The position numbers were made by a program, and so were the translations under genes. A stretch of DNA of 64,000 bases from Arcuatula senhousia. Taxonomy: Eukaryota > Mollusca > Bivalvia > Mytilida > Mytilidae. The notes beneath the pieces are model-generated. The model had not been told where the DNA came from. It saw only the letters and a list, made by a program, of their open reading frames with translations, and searched no databases. Within the stretch, counting starts at the first letter, position 1. Every line of letters starts with the position of its first letter. The stretch spans positions 4,464,001-4,528,000 of the forward strand of contig OZ020304.1 in NCBI GenBank assembly GCA_963971305.1, in the 5' to 3' direction. Of the stretch, positions 33,587-44,825 are shown piece after piece.

Positions 33587-35552
33587 TTTTTAGCTCACCT
33601 GGACCGAAGGTCCATGTGAGCTATTGCCATCACTTGGCGTCCGTCGTCGTCTGTCGTCGTCTGTTAACAATTTTCAAAAATCTTCTCCTCTGAAACAACT
33701 GAACAGAATTTAATGAAACTTGATATGAATGATCCTTAGGGTGTCCTGCACCAAACTTGTGTTTCAATTTTTGATGCGTCAAAAAACATGGCCGCCATTA
33801 CTAAAAATAGACCAGGGGGTCAGACTACTATTTTTGGCTTATAAATCAAAAAGTATAAGAGATAGATGAAATCTGATGGCACGCTACTGAATCAGCATCA
33901 AAAGCTCTACAAAAGTCTCCGATTGGTCTAAGTTGTCAGATGACCCCTTATAGGGGTTACGGCCCTTAAAGGTGAAAAATAGCCATTTTTCATGTTTTTA
34001 GCTCACCTGACCCGAAGGGTCATGTGAGCTATTGTCATCACTTGGCGTCCGTCGTCCGTCCGTCGTCCGTCGTCCGTAAACTTTTTAGCTCACCTGACCC
34101 GAAGGGTCATGTGAGCTATTGTCATCACTTGGCGTCCGTCGTCCGTCCGTCGTCCGTCGTCCGTCGTCCGTCCGTAAACTTTTTCAAACGTTAACTCCTC
34201 TGACACCATAAGTCCAATTGCAACTTAACTTGGTATGGTTGTTTATTAGCATTCGGTGCTTAGAACTGATGTGGGGATTTTTGATTCGTCGTAAAACATG
34301 GCCGCCGTGGCTAAAAATAGAACATAGGGGTAAAATGCAGTTTTTTGCAAATAACTCAAAAACGGCTACAGATATCAAAATTCTGGCATAGGGTAAAAGT
34401 GATCAGCACCTCAAGATCTACCTACCCTGAAATTTTGAAGAAAATCCAACAACCCATGTAGGAGTTATTGCCCTTTTTGTGGATTTTTTGCAAATTTTGC
34501 ACCTGTTTAGCTCAATATTTTGAAAACTATACTAGATATTTTAGAAATTTAAATTGCATATTGTTAAGCACATCAAGATCTACAAAATATGTAACAGGGT
34601 CAACGTTGTAGGACCATTCCTTTTAGGAGTTATTGCCCTTAGAACGTCAAAATTTAGCATTTTAACAGCATTTCCTCATTACATTGAAAACGTTAACTCC
34701 TCTGACACATTAAGTTCAAATGGAACCAAACTTGGTATAGTTGTTTATTAGCATGAGGTGTATAGAACTGATGTGGGGATTTTTGATTGGTCGTAAAAAA
34801 TGGCTGCTGTGGCTAAAAATAGAACATAGGGGTAAATGGCAGTTTTTTGCAAATAACTCTAAAACGGTGACAGATTTCAAAATTTTGATTGGGAACAAAA
34901 GTGATCAGCACCTCAAGATCTACCAGCTCTGAAATTTTTAAGAAAATCCAACATTCCATGTAGGAGTTATTGCCCTTTTTGTGGATTTTTTGCAAATTTT
35001 GCACCTGTTTAGCTCAATATCTTGAAAACTATACAAGATATTTTAGAAATTTAAATTGCATATTGTTAAGCACATCAAGATCTACAAAATATGTAACAGG
35101 GTAAACGTTGTAGGACCTTTCCTTTGAGGAGTTATTGCCCTTGGAACTTCAAAATTGAGCATTTTAACTGCATTTCCTCGTTATATTGAAAATGTTAACT
35201 CCTCTGACACTTTAAGTCCAATCAGAACCAAACTTGGTATTATTGTTTATTATTATTAGGTGTATAAAACTGTTGTGGGGATTTTTGATTGGTTGTAAAA
35301 CATTGCCACTGTGGCTAAAAATAGAACATTAGGTTAAACTGCATTTTTTTTGCAAATAACTCAAAAAGTGTGACAGATTTTTAGATTTAGATTGAGAACA
35401 AAAGTGATCAGCACCTTAATATCCACCATATTGTCAGATGACCCCCTTATTAATCTTATGACCCTTTCAACGTCAAATAGATTTTGCCTAATAACCTTTA
35501 CTTCAGGCACATATGTCAGGTGAGCGATTCAGGCTCCTGGGAGCCTCTTGTT
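33587..35552 (+). repeat. 155-bp class copy passing into a 500-bp class repeat, with duplicated heads
   Basis: Starts with a 155-bp class head and core. A second head at about 34004 and a third at about 34084 form an 80-bp tandem duplicate (AGCTCACCTGACCCGAAGGG). Then 500-bp units start at GTTAACTCCTCTGACAC, 34190, 34692 and 35194. Ends AGGTGAGCGATTCAGGCTCC..GGAGCCTCTTGTT. Confidence 0.92.
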
Positions 35553-37631
35553 AAAACGTTAACTCCTCTGACACCATAAGTCCAATTGCAACCAAACTTG
35601 GTATGGTTGTTCATTAGCATTCGGTGCTTAGAACTGATGTGGGGATTTTTGATTCGTCGTAAAACATGGCCGCCATGGCTAAAAATAGAACATAGGGGAA
35701 AATGCAGTTTTTTGCAAATAACTCAAAAACGGCTACAGATATCAAAATTCTGGCATAGGGTAAAAGTGATCAGCACCTCAAGATCTACCTACCCTGAAAT
35801 TTTGAAGAAAATCCAACGACCCATGTAGGAGTTGTTGCCCTTTTTGTGGATTTTTTGCAAATTTTGCACCTGTTTAGCTCAATATCTTGAAAACTATACT
35901 AGATATTTGAGAAATTTAAATTGCATATTGTTAAGCACATCAAGATCTACAAAATATGTAACAGGGTCAACGTTGTAGGACCTTTCCTTTTAGGAGTTAT
36001 TGCCCTTAGAACGTCAAAATTTAGCATTTTAACAGCATTTCCTCATTACATTGAAAACGTTAACTCCTATGACACTTTAAGTCCAAATGGAACCAAACTT
36101 GGTATAGTTGTTTATTGGCATTAGGTGTATAGAACTGATGTGGGGATTTTTGATTGGTCGTAAAACATGGCCGCTGTGGCTAAAAATAGAACATAGAGGT
36201 AAATGGCAGTTTTTTGCAAATAACTCTAAAACGGTAACAGATTACAAAATTTTGATTGGAACAAAAGTGATCAGCACCTCAAGATCTACCAGCTCTGAAA
36301 TTTTGAAGAAAATCCAACAACCCATGTAGGAGTTATTGCCCTATTTGTGGATTTTTTGCAAATTTTGCACCTGTTTAGCTCAATATCTTGAAAACTATAC
36401 TAGATATTTGAGAAATTTAAATTGCATATTGTTAAGCACATCAAGATCTACAAAATATGTAACAGGGTCAACGTTGTAGGACCTTTCCTTTTAGGAGTTA
36501 TTGCCCTTAGAACGTCAAAATTTAGCATTTTAACAGCATTTCCTCATTACATTGAAAACGTTAACTCTTCTGACACTTAAAGTCCAAATGGAACCAAACT
36601 TGGTATAGTTGTTCATTAGCATTAGGTGTATAGAACTGATGTGGGGATTTTTGATTGGTTGTAAAACATGGCCGCTGTGGCTAAAAATAGAACATTAGGT
36701 TAAACTGCATTTTTTGCAAATACAGTGAAAACTGTCCAAACCGAACCCTGACTAAACCGAATTTCACATCAAACCGAACAAATTCTAAAGTCCCAAAGAA
36801 TTTTTTATTAAATATAAAGAAGTTTAACCTGTAAAAACCGAATACTGTCCATTCCGAATACCAAACAAATTTTTATTCCCTTTAGTTAATAAATCATATA
36901 GTTATATCTTGTCCATACGGAACTCATCACAGATAATCAAGGATTTACTTTCTGCTTTTGCAATAACAATTACATGTATGTTTTTACAAGAAATTGAAAA
37001 GAATACCCAAGCTGTCAAAATTATTAGGATATGAGCATTTATTATCAAAACATATAGTTATATGAATGTTTTGATAACAAGTTTCACAAACCTGAATTTC
37101 GTTAATGATTGTCATCAAAACATAGCTTAATAACTGGTCTAATTAATGAGAAAATAATTTCATTGTTAAAAATAAGATAAGTGAATCAAGAGCTACACCA
37201 AAAATAACCAAGAAGAATTCAATATTGTTACAAAAAGACTTTTACTTTAATATATATATAATCATATTGCATTTTCAATTTCAAATTTTATGATAGACTT
37301 TCATTTTAGTTTCCTATTTTTCTATTTATTTATAGTCCATTTCCGGTTGTACTTGAACCCTGACAAAACCGAACACCTGCTAAAACCGAACAAATCCTTG
37401 AGCCCCATTACTGTTCGGTTTGGACAGGTTTCACTGTAACTCAAAAAGGGTGACAGATTTTTTGATTTTATTTAGAACAAAAGTGATCAGCACCTTTAGA
37501 TCCACCATATTGTCAGATGACCCCCTTATTAATCTTATGACCCTTTCAACGTTAAATAGATTTTGCCTTATAACCTTTACTTCAGGCACATATGTCAGGT
37601 GAGCGATTCAGGCTCCTGGGAGCCTCTTGTT
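35553..37631 (+). repeat. Tandem duplicate of the preceding 500-bp class array
   Basis: Headless. Units start at 35559, 36059 and 36560 and repeat 34190-35552 with a shift of about 1369 bp. The third unit contains the element at 36723-37436. After removing it, the terminal parts agree in length to within a few bases. Confidence 0.92.
36723..37436. mobile_element. 714-bp TA-flanked element, CAGTGAAAACTGTCCAAACC ends
   Basis: Left CAGTGAAAACTGTCCAAACC is mirrored by GGTTTGGACAGGTTTCACTG at the right. TA at 36721-36722 and 37437-37438. The empty site is visible in the tandem duplicate at 35357-35358 (GCAAATAACTCAAAAAG). Subterminal CCGAACA/TGTTCGG repeats. No transposase ORF; Tc1/mariner/pogo-like. 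Confidence 0.92.
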
Positions 37632-38080
37632 GTCCTACAGAATGTAATCTATTGCAGATAAAGATTAGCTGTTGCTTGCTTAAATGCTCAGCTCATTTAG
37701 CTCTACAAAATTTTCCATAGGGTAGAAGTTGTCAGATGACCCCATATAGGGGTTACGGCCCCTGAAAAATAGCGATTTTTCATGTTTCTGGCCTACAGAA
37801 TGAAAACTATTGCAGATAGAGATTAGCTGTTGCTTGCTTAAATGTTCAGCTCATTTAGCTCTACAAAATTCTCCATAGGGTCGAAGTTGTCAGATGACTC
37901 CTTATAGGGGTTATGGACCCTTATAGGTGAAAAATGGTGTTTTTGGCCTATACAATGAAAACTATTGCAGGTAGAGAAAAGCTGTTGCTTGCTTAAATGT
38001 TCAGCTCATTTAGCTCTACAAAAGTATAGGGTCAACATCAAGACCAGGTGAGCGATTCAGGCTCCTGGGAGCCTCTTGTT
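37632..38080 (+). repeat. Headless 155-bp class copy
   Basis: About 2.5 units (ATTGCAGATA, GCTGTTGCTTGCTTAAATG), then AGACCAGGTGAGCGATTCAG and GGCTCC..GGAGCCTCTTGTT. Confidence 0.88.
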
Positions 38081-38840
38081 AGCCTACAGAATGAAAACTA
38101 TAGCAGATAGAGATTAGCTATTGCTTGCTTAAATGTTCAGCTCATTTAGCTCTACAAAAGTCTCCATAGGGTGGAAGTTGTCAGATGACCCCTTATAGGG
38201 GTTACGGCCCCTTTAAAGTGAAAAATAAGTGTTTTTAGCCTCTAGAATGAAAACTATTGCAGATAGAGAAAAGCTGTTGCTTGCTTAAATGTTCAGCTTA
38301 TTTAGCTCTACAAAAGTCTCCATAGGGTCAAAGTTGTCAGATGAACCCTTATAAGGGTTACGGCCCCTTAAAAGTGAAAAATAGTGTTTTTGGCCTATAG
38401 AATGAAAACTATTGCAGATAGAGAAAAGCTGTTGCTTGATTAAATATTCAGCTTATTTAGCTCTACAAAAGTCTCCATAGGATCGAAGTTGTCAGATGAC
38501 CCCTTATAGGGGTTACAGCCCCTTAAAAGTAAAAAATAGTGTTTTTGGCCTAAAGAATGTAAAATGTTGCAGATTAGAGAAAAGCTGTTGCTTGCTTAAA
38601 TGTAGAGCTAATTTAGCTCTACAAAAGTCTCCATAGGGTCAAAGTTGTCAGATGACCCCTTATAAGGGTTACGGCCTCTTAAAAGTGAAAAATAGTGTTT
38701 TTGGCCTATAGAATGAACACTATTGCAGATAGAGAAAAGCTGTTGCTTGCTTAAATGTTCAACTCATTTAGCTCTACAAAAGTCTATTGGTCGACGTCAA
38801 GACCAGGTGAGCTATTCAGGCTCCTGGGAGCCTCTTGTTT
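38081..38840 (+). repeat. Headless 155-bp class copy
   Basis: Begins GCCTACAGAATGAAAACTAT directly after the previous tail, about 4.5 units, ends AGGTGAGCTATTCAGGCTCC..GGAGCCTCTTGTT. With the previous copy it forms a tail-to-internal tandem series. Confidence 0.88.
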
Positions 38841-39470
38841 TTGTTTAGAAATAAGGGCCAAAAGGGGCCAAATTGCAAGTTTTTTGTTTGTTCTTACAAT
38901 AACTTTTTCTACAATCTTCTCCTGATCATAAGGGTGTCCTGCACTAAAGTTGTGGTTCAATTTATGATTTGTCAAAAAAAAAATGGCCGCCGTGGCTAAA
39001 AATAGACCAGGGGTGGTCAGACTACTGTTTTTGGCTTGTAATTCAAAAAGTATAAGAGATAGATGAAATCTGATGCCACCCTACTGCTTCAGGATGAAAA
39101 GTTCTACAAAAGTCTCCATTTGGTTGAAGTTGTCAGATGACGCCTTATACATGTAGGGGTTAAGGTGAAAAATAGCATTTTTTCATGTTTTTGCTCTATA
39201 GTATGTAAACTATTGCAGATAGCAAAAAGCTGTTGCTTGCTTAATTATAATAATTTATTCAGCTCATTTAGCTCTACAAAAGTCTCCACATGGTTGAAGT
39301 TGTCAGATGACCCCTTATAGGGGTTAGGGCCCCTTAAAAGCGAAAAATAGTGTTTTTGGCTTTTAGAATGAAAGCTATTGCGGATAGAAAAAAGCTGTTG
39401 CTTGCTTAAACATTCAGCTCATTTAACTCTACAAAAGTCTTCATAAGGTCGAAGTTTTCAGATGAATATA
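38841..39470 (+). repeat. Truncated 155-bp class copy without head or tail
   Basis: Contains ACAATCTTCTCCTGATCATA, AAGGGTGTCCTGCACTAAAG, AAAATAGACCAGGGG and about two units, fading at AAGTTTTCAGATGAATA near 39468. Confidence 0.8.
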
Positions 39471-41910
39471 TTTTTGTGACCCCCCTTTTTTCCCCTGGGC
39501 CAAAGTGGCAATTTTAAAACTATTATTTGTTGTCCAATTTTTTAAATTTATTTTTATTTTTTAAAAAAATAGTTAAAATCTAATGAATTCCTTGTAAAAT
39601 GTGGGTAGAAAGTCCACCAAAGAAGGCATGTGTCAAAAACCTTTGTCAGTCCACCATGGGCTGCATGTGTCCAGAGCAATGGACTATCCATATTAGGCCT
39701 AAAAGGTTACTGGTACAGGGTTTAACATGTTGCGGTCGTACAATGTATCATGCTGCGCTCGGCGAAGCTTTTTATTACAAAAAGTAATAATTAGTGTTTT
39801 CAGATTTTTGTGTTCTATCATAATCAGTAAGAAGTTAAAAAAGGACTTTATTTTGATATGTTTAAAAATCGACTGGTTTCTCTGAATCTTTGTATTTATG
39901 GATTGCCTTGCTCATAATAATCAATACAGTTTTCTAATTAAGGAAAAAATCCAAAGATAGATTGTAAAAACAGAAAGAAAAGATTTGTAAATTATTCATC
40001 ATATAAGGCTTGATGATCAACAGACACTGATGCATGAAACGCACAGCCAAACATCAATCATTTAAAGCTACATGTTCATGTTCAATGTACATGTAATGTT
40101 ACATATAAATGAAGAAATCATAGGCATGAAATGATGCATACGGTGATTTAAAAGTAGAACAAATGATGTATGTAAAAACATGCACATAATGGGAAGAAGA
40201 TTTAATGATAGGGAGATTTGAAATTAATAAAAAAAAATATAACTAACTGCGCGAATATTTTTGTATTCCATTGTAGGCTATGGACAATAACATTACAGCG
40301 CAAATTTAAAACTGTGTGAACTATAATTTAGTCAATCTACCACTATTAAGCAAAGAATAGCAATTTCATACATGTAAATATACCTTTCATCTGTATATTC
40401 TACATGTATATTCATGTACATAAGAAAGGAAATGAAGGCAGTCTGTCTGTCTGACCTTACATGTACATCCATTTCTAATTTTTGTAACAGATTTGTTTGC
40501 TCAGAACTACATAGTTTTAGCATATTGAGTTAGTACTGGGCTGCCCTTATCAAGGTCAGTTGGTCTTTCACTTCCTGTTTAAATCAAGAAGGGGGAGGGG
40601 GTGATAATAGCCCTTTTGAAAAAGTCATCTGGAATTATGATTCGAAGTCTTTTATTTTAATTTTTGCAATCTTGAGTAGTTTCCTTTTGTGGGTGGGCCA
40701 CATTGTGTGATCAAAGTTGAGCTAAGGAAAACATCAATTTATCCCTATCCGTTTTTGACGTAATTTCCCCTTTCCCATTAAAATAAACTGGTTTGGAGAA
40801 AAGTCTTGGATGTTAACGTATGGTTTGATAGTTTAAGACTGTGGCAGACAGATTTAAAAATGTTTGAACAGGTTGAGGAATTTTAAGTTAATTACAACAG
40901 ATTTTCAAAGACAAGGCCGACCCGGAAGTAGTGAACCTGTAGTGCATAAGTAAAAGATTGCTCAGGACTGCAAGTCCTGACAATACTTTCTAAAAAGGAC
41001 TATTGCTACCATGTATGCAAGACCTAGTGCAACCCCTTGTTACATGTACATGGTCATCTTGCCATGTACAAAATGTACATGTACCTTCATTCTTAAAATT
41101 GTCAATATGAGGTATGAACTAAATTTTCTATGTCTATAGAGCAAAAGACATGATAGAAGATGAGAAATATTTTTTACAAATTCCTTAGACCATAGTGTAC
41201 ATGTATTTTGTTAAGAATGAATCACATACCAGTAGTATAAAAGTACTTTACATGTACATGATGTACTTGTTTCATAAATATCAGAGTACATTCTCTATGC
41301 AAAATTCTAGACAATAGAAGTTGCTTAAAACTTTAAAAGAATTTGTGTTTCCATGGAAACCTTGTAATTGTTTTTCAATAGCTGATGTATATATATGGAT
41401 GTGGGAGAAACAGTGTCAGAATGTATGATAACATCTTTAAGATCAATGATGGTACATTGTCTGTTTTAATTCCATAGAGAGGAGCAGAAGAAGTATTCAC
41501 TTAATCCTGTTAATGTACATTTGTGGCCGAGAGGAATAATTAACATCACTGTTTTTGGAGAATACTTTCTTTTTTTCATTTTCTTTCCATATCATCTTGT
41601 ATCATAAGTCGACTCAAATGCTATCTACAAGTTAAACGTATGAACAGTAGTCAAAGCAGATTTGTGCACTGCTAAAGGCATTTCTTGTAAGTGGATGCAA
41701 CTATATGCTGTACAGGAAATTTTGCTCTTGATTATTCCTTCACTCTTGTCCCCAGCCACTGCAACATTCATGAGATTGACCTAGTCCTAGTAATGGATTT
41801 TGCTGAAATTTTGTAAGGTTGTTTGTCACTTCATGCACTTGATAATAATGCAAGGCTTTTTTGATTCAACACATTTTATAGGAGTTATGGTACTTCATCC
41901 ATTTTGTTGT
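39471..41910. other. Intron interior with no recognised feature
   Basis: AT-rich, ACATGTACATG words are frequent. A 62-codon frame at 39599 and a 63-codon frame at 40523-40332 lack splice context. No exon supported. Confidence 0.4.
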
Positions 41911-42640
41911 CCCCCCCTCGTAACGCGGAGCAGGGACATAGAAATGACTGTGTCCGTCCGTCACACTTTTACTCGTAACAGATTTCTCAGAAACTATTAA
42001 TCATAGGCTTTTGATATTTGTTATGCAGCTTCAGGTAGGGATTTCATATGGTTGGATGCGTTTCCTGGTCTGTCACTTACCTACTTCCTGTTTAATGAGC
42101 GGAATTAGAATCTTTTAAAGGTCAAAAATCGAAAAAAAAATTGTAACAGATTTCTCAACTATTATCATTATTTGGTATGCAGCTTTAGATGGGGGTCTCA
42201 TATGGTGGGATGCATTTCCAGGTCTGTCGCTTATCTACTTCTTGTTAAGCGGGCTTACTTTGAACTTTTGCCACTTGGTGGGGGATCCAGGAATTCCATT
42301 CTTGTTTACATTGTATATTAGGTCATATTTGTAGGAACACTTTGTGGGTGCAAATCCTTTGAGACAGCTGAAAGGATCTTGCTGAAATTTTGTATGAGTG
42401 TGTGTCACTTTATAAGTAGTATTTTAAAATCATATTGCAATGACAAAATTTATTGGAGTTATGGGACTTTATTGGTTTGTGCATTTCAGGTCAGAGGAAG
42501 ACTTTGTGGACACAACTTGGATTACTCCTCTGAGACCACTGAACATAATTTGTTGAAATTTTGTAGGATTGTTTGCCACAATATGCAGTTGATTACATCA
42601 CAATTATCATTTTGATAATTCAACTTTATGCATTTAGGGT
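41911..42640 (+). repeat. TGTCCC-hairpin repeat family with core-like units
   Basis: TTGTCCCCCCCTCGTAACGC..AGCAGGGACATAG forms a hairpin, followed by TGTCCGTCCGTC. Units with AACAGATTTCTCAGAAACTA and TGTTATGCAGCTTCAGGTAG, TGGTCTGTC.CTTA.CTACTTC recur at about 41978 and 42144. Core-like CTCCTCTGAGACCACTGAAC is at 42515. Confidence 0.7.
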
Positions 42641-44289
42641 TTAAGAAAAATTATGAGCATATAATGAACATGTTGAATAGCATTTTTGTTCATCCCTTTT
42701 AAATGCATGTACTTTTAAGAGCAAAACACAGAAATTGCTCAGCTCATTTAGATGAACACCAATGATTAAGCAGAAATTAATATTGCTGGACATTTTTACA
42801 TATCATCTGTCATGTCTGTAGTTTAATCATTAATATGCATGTACATGTACAGATATGGTAATAACCCTTTAAAACAAAATGGTTCCCACACAGATTTCCA
42901 ATTCCAAAACTTTATGCTACTCTTGTAATTTGCTTCAGGACTCCTTTTATCATGTTTACATCTTAAACATTAAAATCAATTTCATACATTATTAAAGTTG
43001 CCTCTTTGATGATTGAATGTCTTGGTAAGAAAAGCATTACAAGACACAACATACAAAAAAACTAAAAAAAGTTTACTAATTAAGCATCCTTGGAGCCTCT
43101 TTTTACTTTCAGCCACACGAGCCAAGATGGTACAAATATTGGTGCCATTTATGTTTTATTAGATTAATGTTCCATTAATCAATTTTCTTATATTGATATT
43201 GAATAAGAATCATTCTCTGCATCATTTTTCTTCACTTATTGGTATTAATTATTGCTTTCATTACAAACTTGTGTTAATCGCCATGTTTAACCTATGTTTG
43301 TTTTTCACAAGACTGATAAAGAATGAATTCACACTTTGATGTCTACGCGTTGACACTCATCTCAATCAATATTTCCATAATGCCTGGAGTTCCATCAATA
43401 TATAGAACTGGGATTATAATAACCAGACAAATCGTTTAGCCCCTCCCTCTCCTGAAAATCTCTGGTATTGATCATGGTTATTCCAAGTAGGAATTTGGGA
43501 AATCAATGACTTAACTGTACAATATAGCTCCATAGAACAAATTGCCTTGGTTACATAGATAGAAAAAGTTGTGGAATCAATGAGAGGAGTTTTCCAATAG
43601 ATGGATTTTGTTGGGGATATTGTTTTCCTTATGCCGAAGCTTTACTAAAATGTAAGTATTATATTGTCCCATTGATTTTCTCGTGAAGTTGCCATTTCTA
43701 TTCATGAAGGGAAGCCATTTTTCTATCTGCCTGTCCGATCCCCGGAATGGAATCTTTCTCAGATTAGGTTGGCAAGACAACAAAAATGGCTGAGGTAACA
43801 TGATTATGATCTTTTCTTCTGTACACTTGTGTATTTATTGTTTTCTAAGCATTTATGCAATTCGTTCTCAGGTTTGTGATATTTTTGCAGTCTTTGTGAA
43901 TTTAGGTCCTATATTTGGTATAATTGATCAGCACTATCATCAATGAACATTTTGCAGGACATTATTGGCATAATGCTTCATTCTCTCATGGAATCTCAGA
44001 TGTAACTTTTATCGTACTGTTATATTGTTATTTAATTTACATGTATTATAAATAGTAGGACATTGCCAAAAAAGCATTAATATTTTATATGTTGGTGCTT
44101 ATTGATAAGAAATCACATAATTCATGTAATTACCAAGGGGGGATAATAAAAAAAGAACTAAAGTTAGACCAGATCATACTCTTACTAGAACATGAGGTAA
44201 TTTTGAATCTTTCATCATAATGATATTTTAACTGATTGTTACACCAGTTTTTTTAAGTGTTTTATATGATTGTATGTCAGGTTATAGAG
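42641..44289. other. Intron interior with no recognised feature
   Basis: No coding or repeat pattern I can name. The 74-codon minus frame 43801-43577 shows no motif. Confidence 0.4.
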
Positions 44290-44640
44290 TAAATTGTCTG
44301 CCCCTTCCCCTTTGCCTTATTCCCCTAACTTTTGTTGGGAGACATATTGTTTTGTCCTGTCTGTCACTCTGCCTCTGCTCAAATGCTCGAAAAAACATGT
44401 AACAGAATTCAACAAAAATTGGTGTGAGGCAAGTTCACCATGCCCGGACACCATGTTAAATCTAATTTTGTTGAGTTGTAGCCCTTTGAACATGTTGAAC
44501 TTTTGCTGATGATACTAAAAAAATTCTCTTCTGCTCATAACTCCTCTCAAACTATAATTAACCTTGATGTTAACAAGATGTAATGAAAATTGGTATGTGG
44601 CAAGTTTACCATAGCCAGGAAACTTCAAACTCTAGAACTG
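44290..44640 (+). repeat. Degenerate core-like repeat fragment
   Basis: GTCTGTCACTCTGCC tract, ACAGAATTCAACAAAAATTG..GGCAAGTTCACCATGCC, and CATAACTCCTCTCAAACTAT..ATGAAAATTGGTATGTGGCAAG about 150 bp later. These are two diverged units of the shared core without a visible hairpin head. Confidence 0.5.
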
Positions 44641-44825
44641 GGAAAAGGGGTGAAATTGATACTGGCAAGAAAAAAAAAATTGCAGGAAAAAAAACCCCAT
44701 TAATTTGTATTCAATAATCATATTCATGTGAATAAAAAGAACTTCATACTTGGACCAAATGCATCTTTCATCTTTAAATTTTTTCAAACTTTAATATCTA
44801 ACACGATCAAGCAGATTGTCATCAA

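Noticed and set aside
34741..36329. Open frames with ISMRCIELMWGFLIGRK-type peptides
   Set aside because: Read-through of the 500-bp class repeat. They differ between copies by frameshifts and stops and have no protein-family signal.
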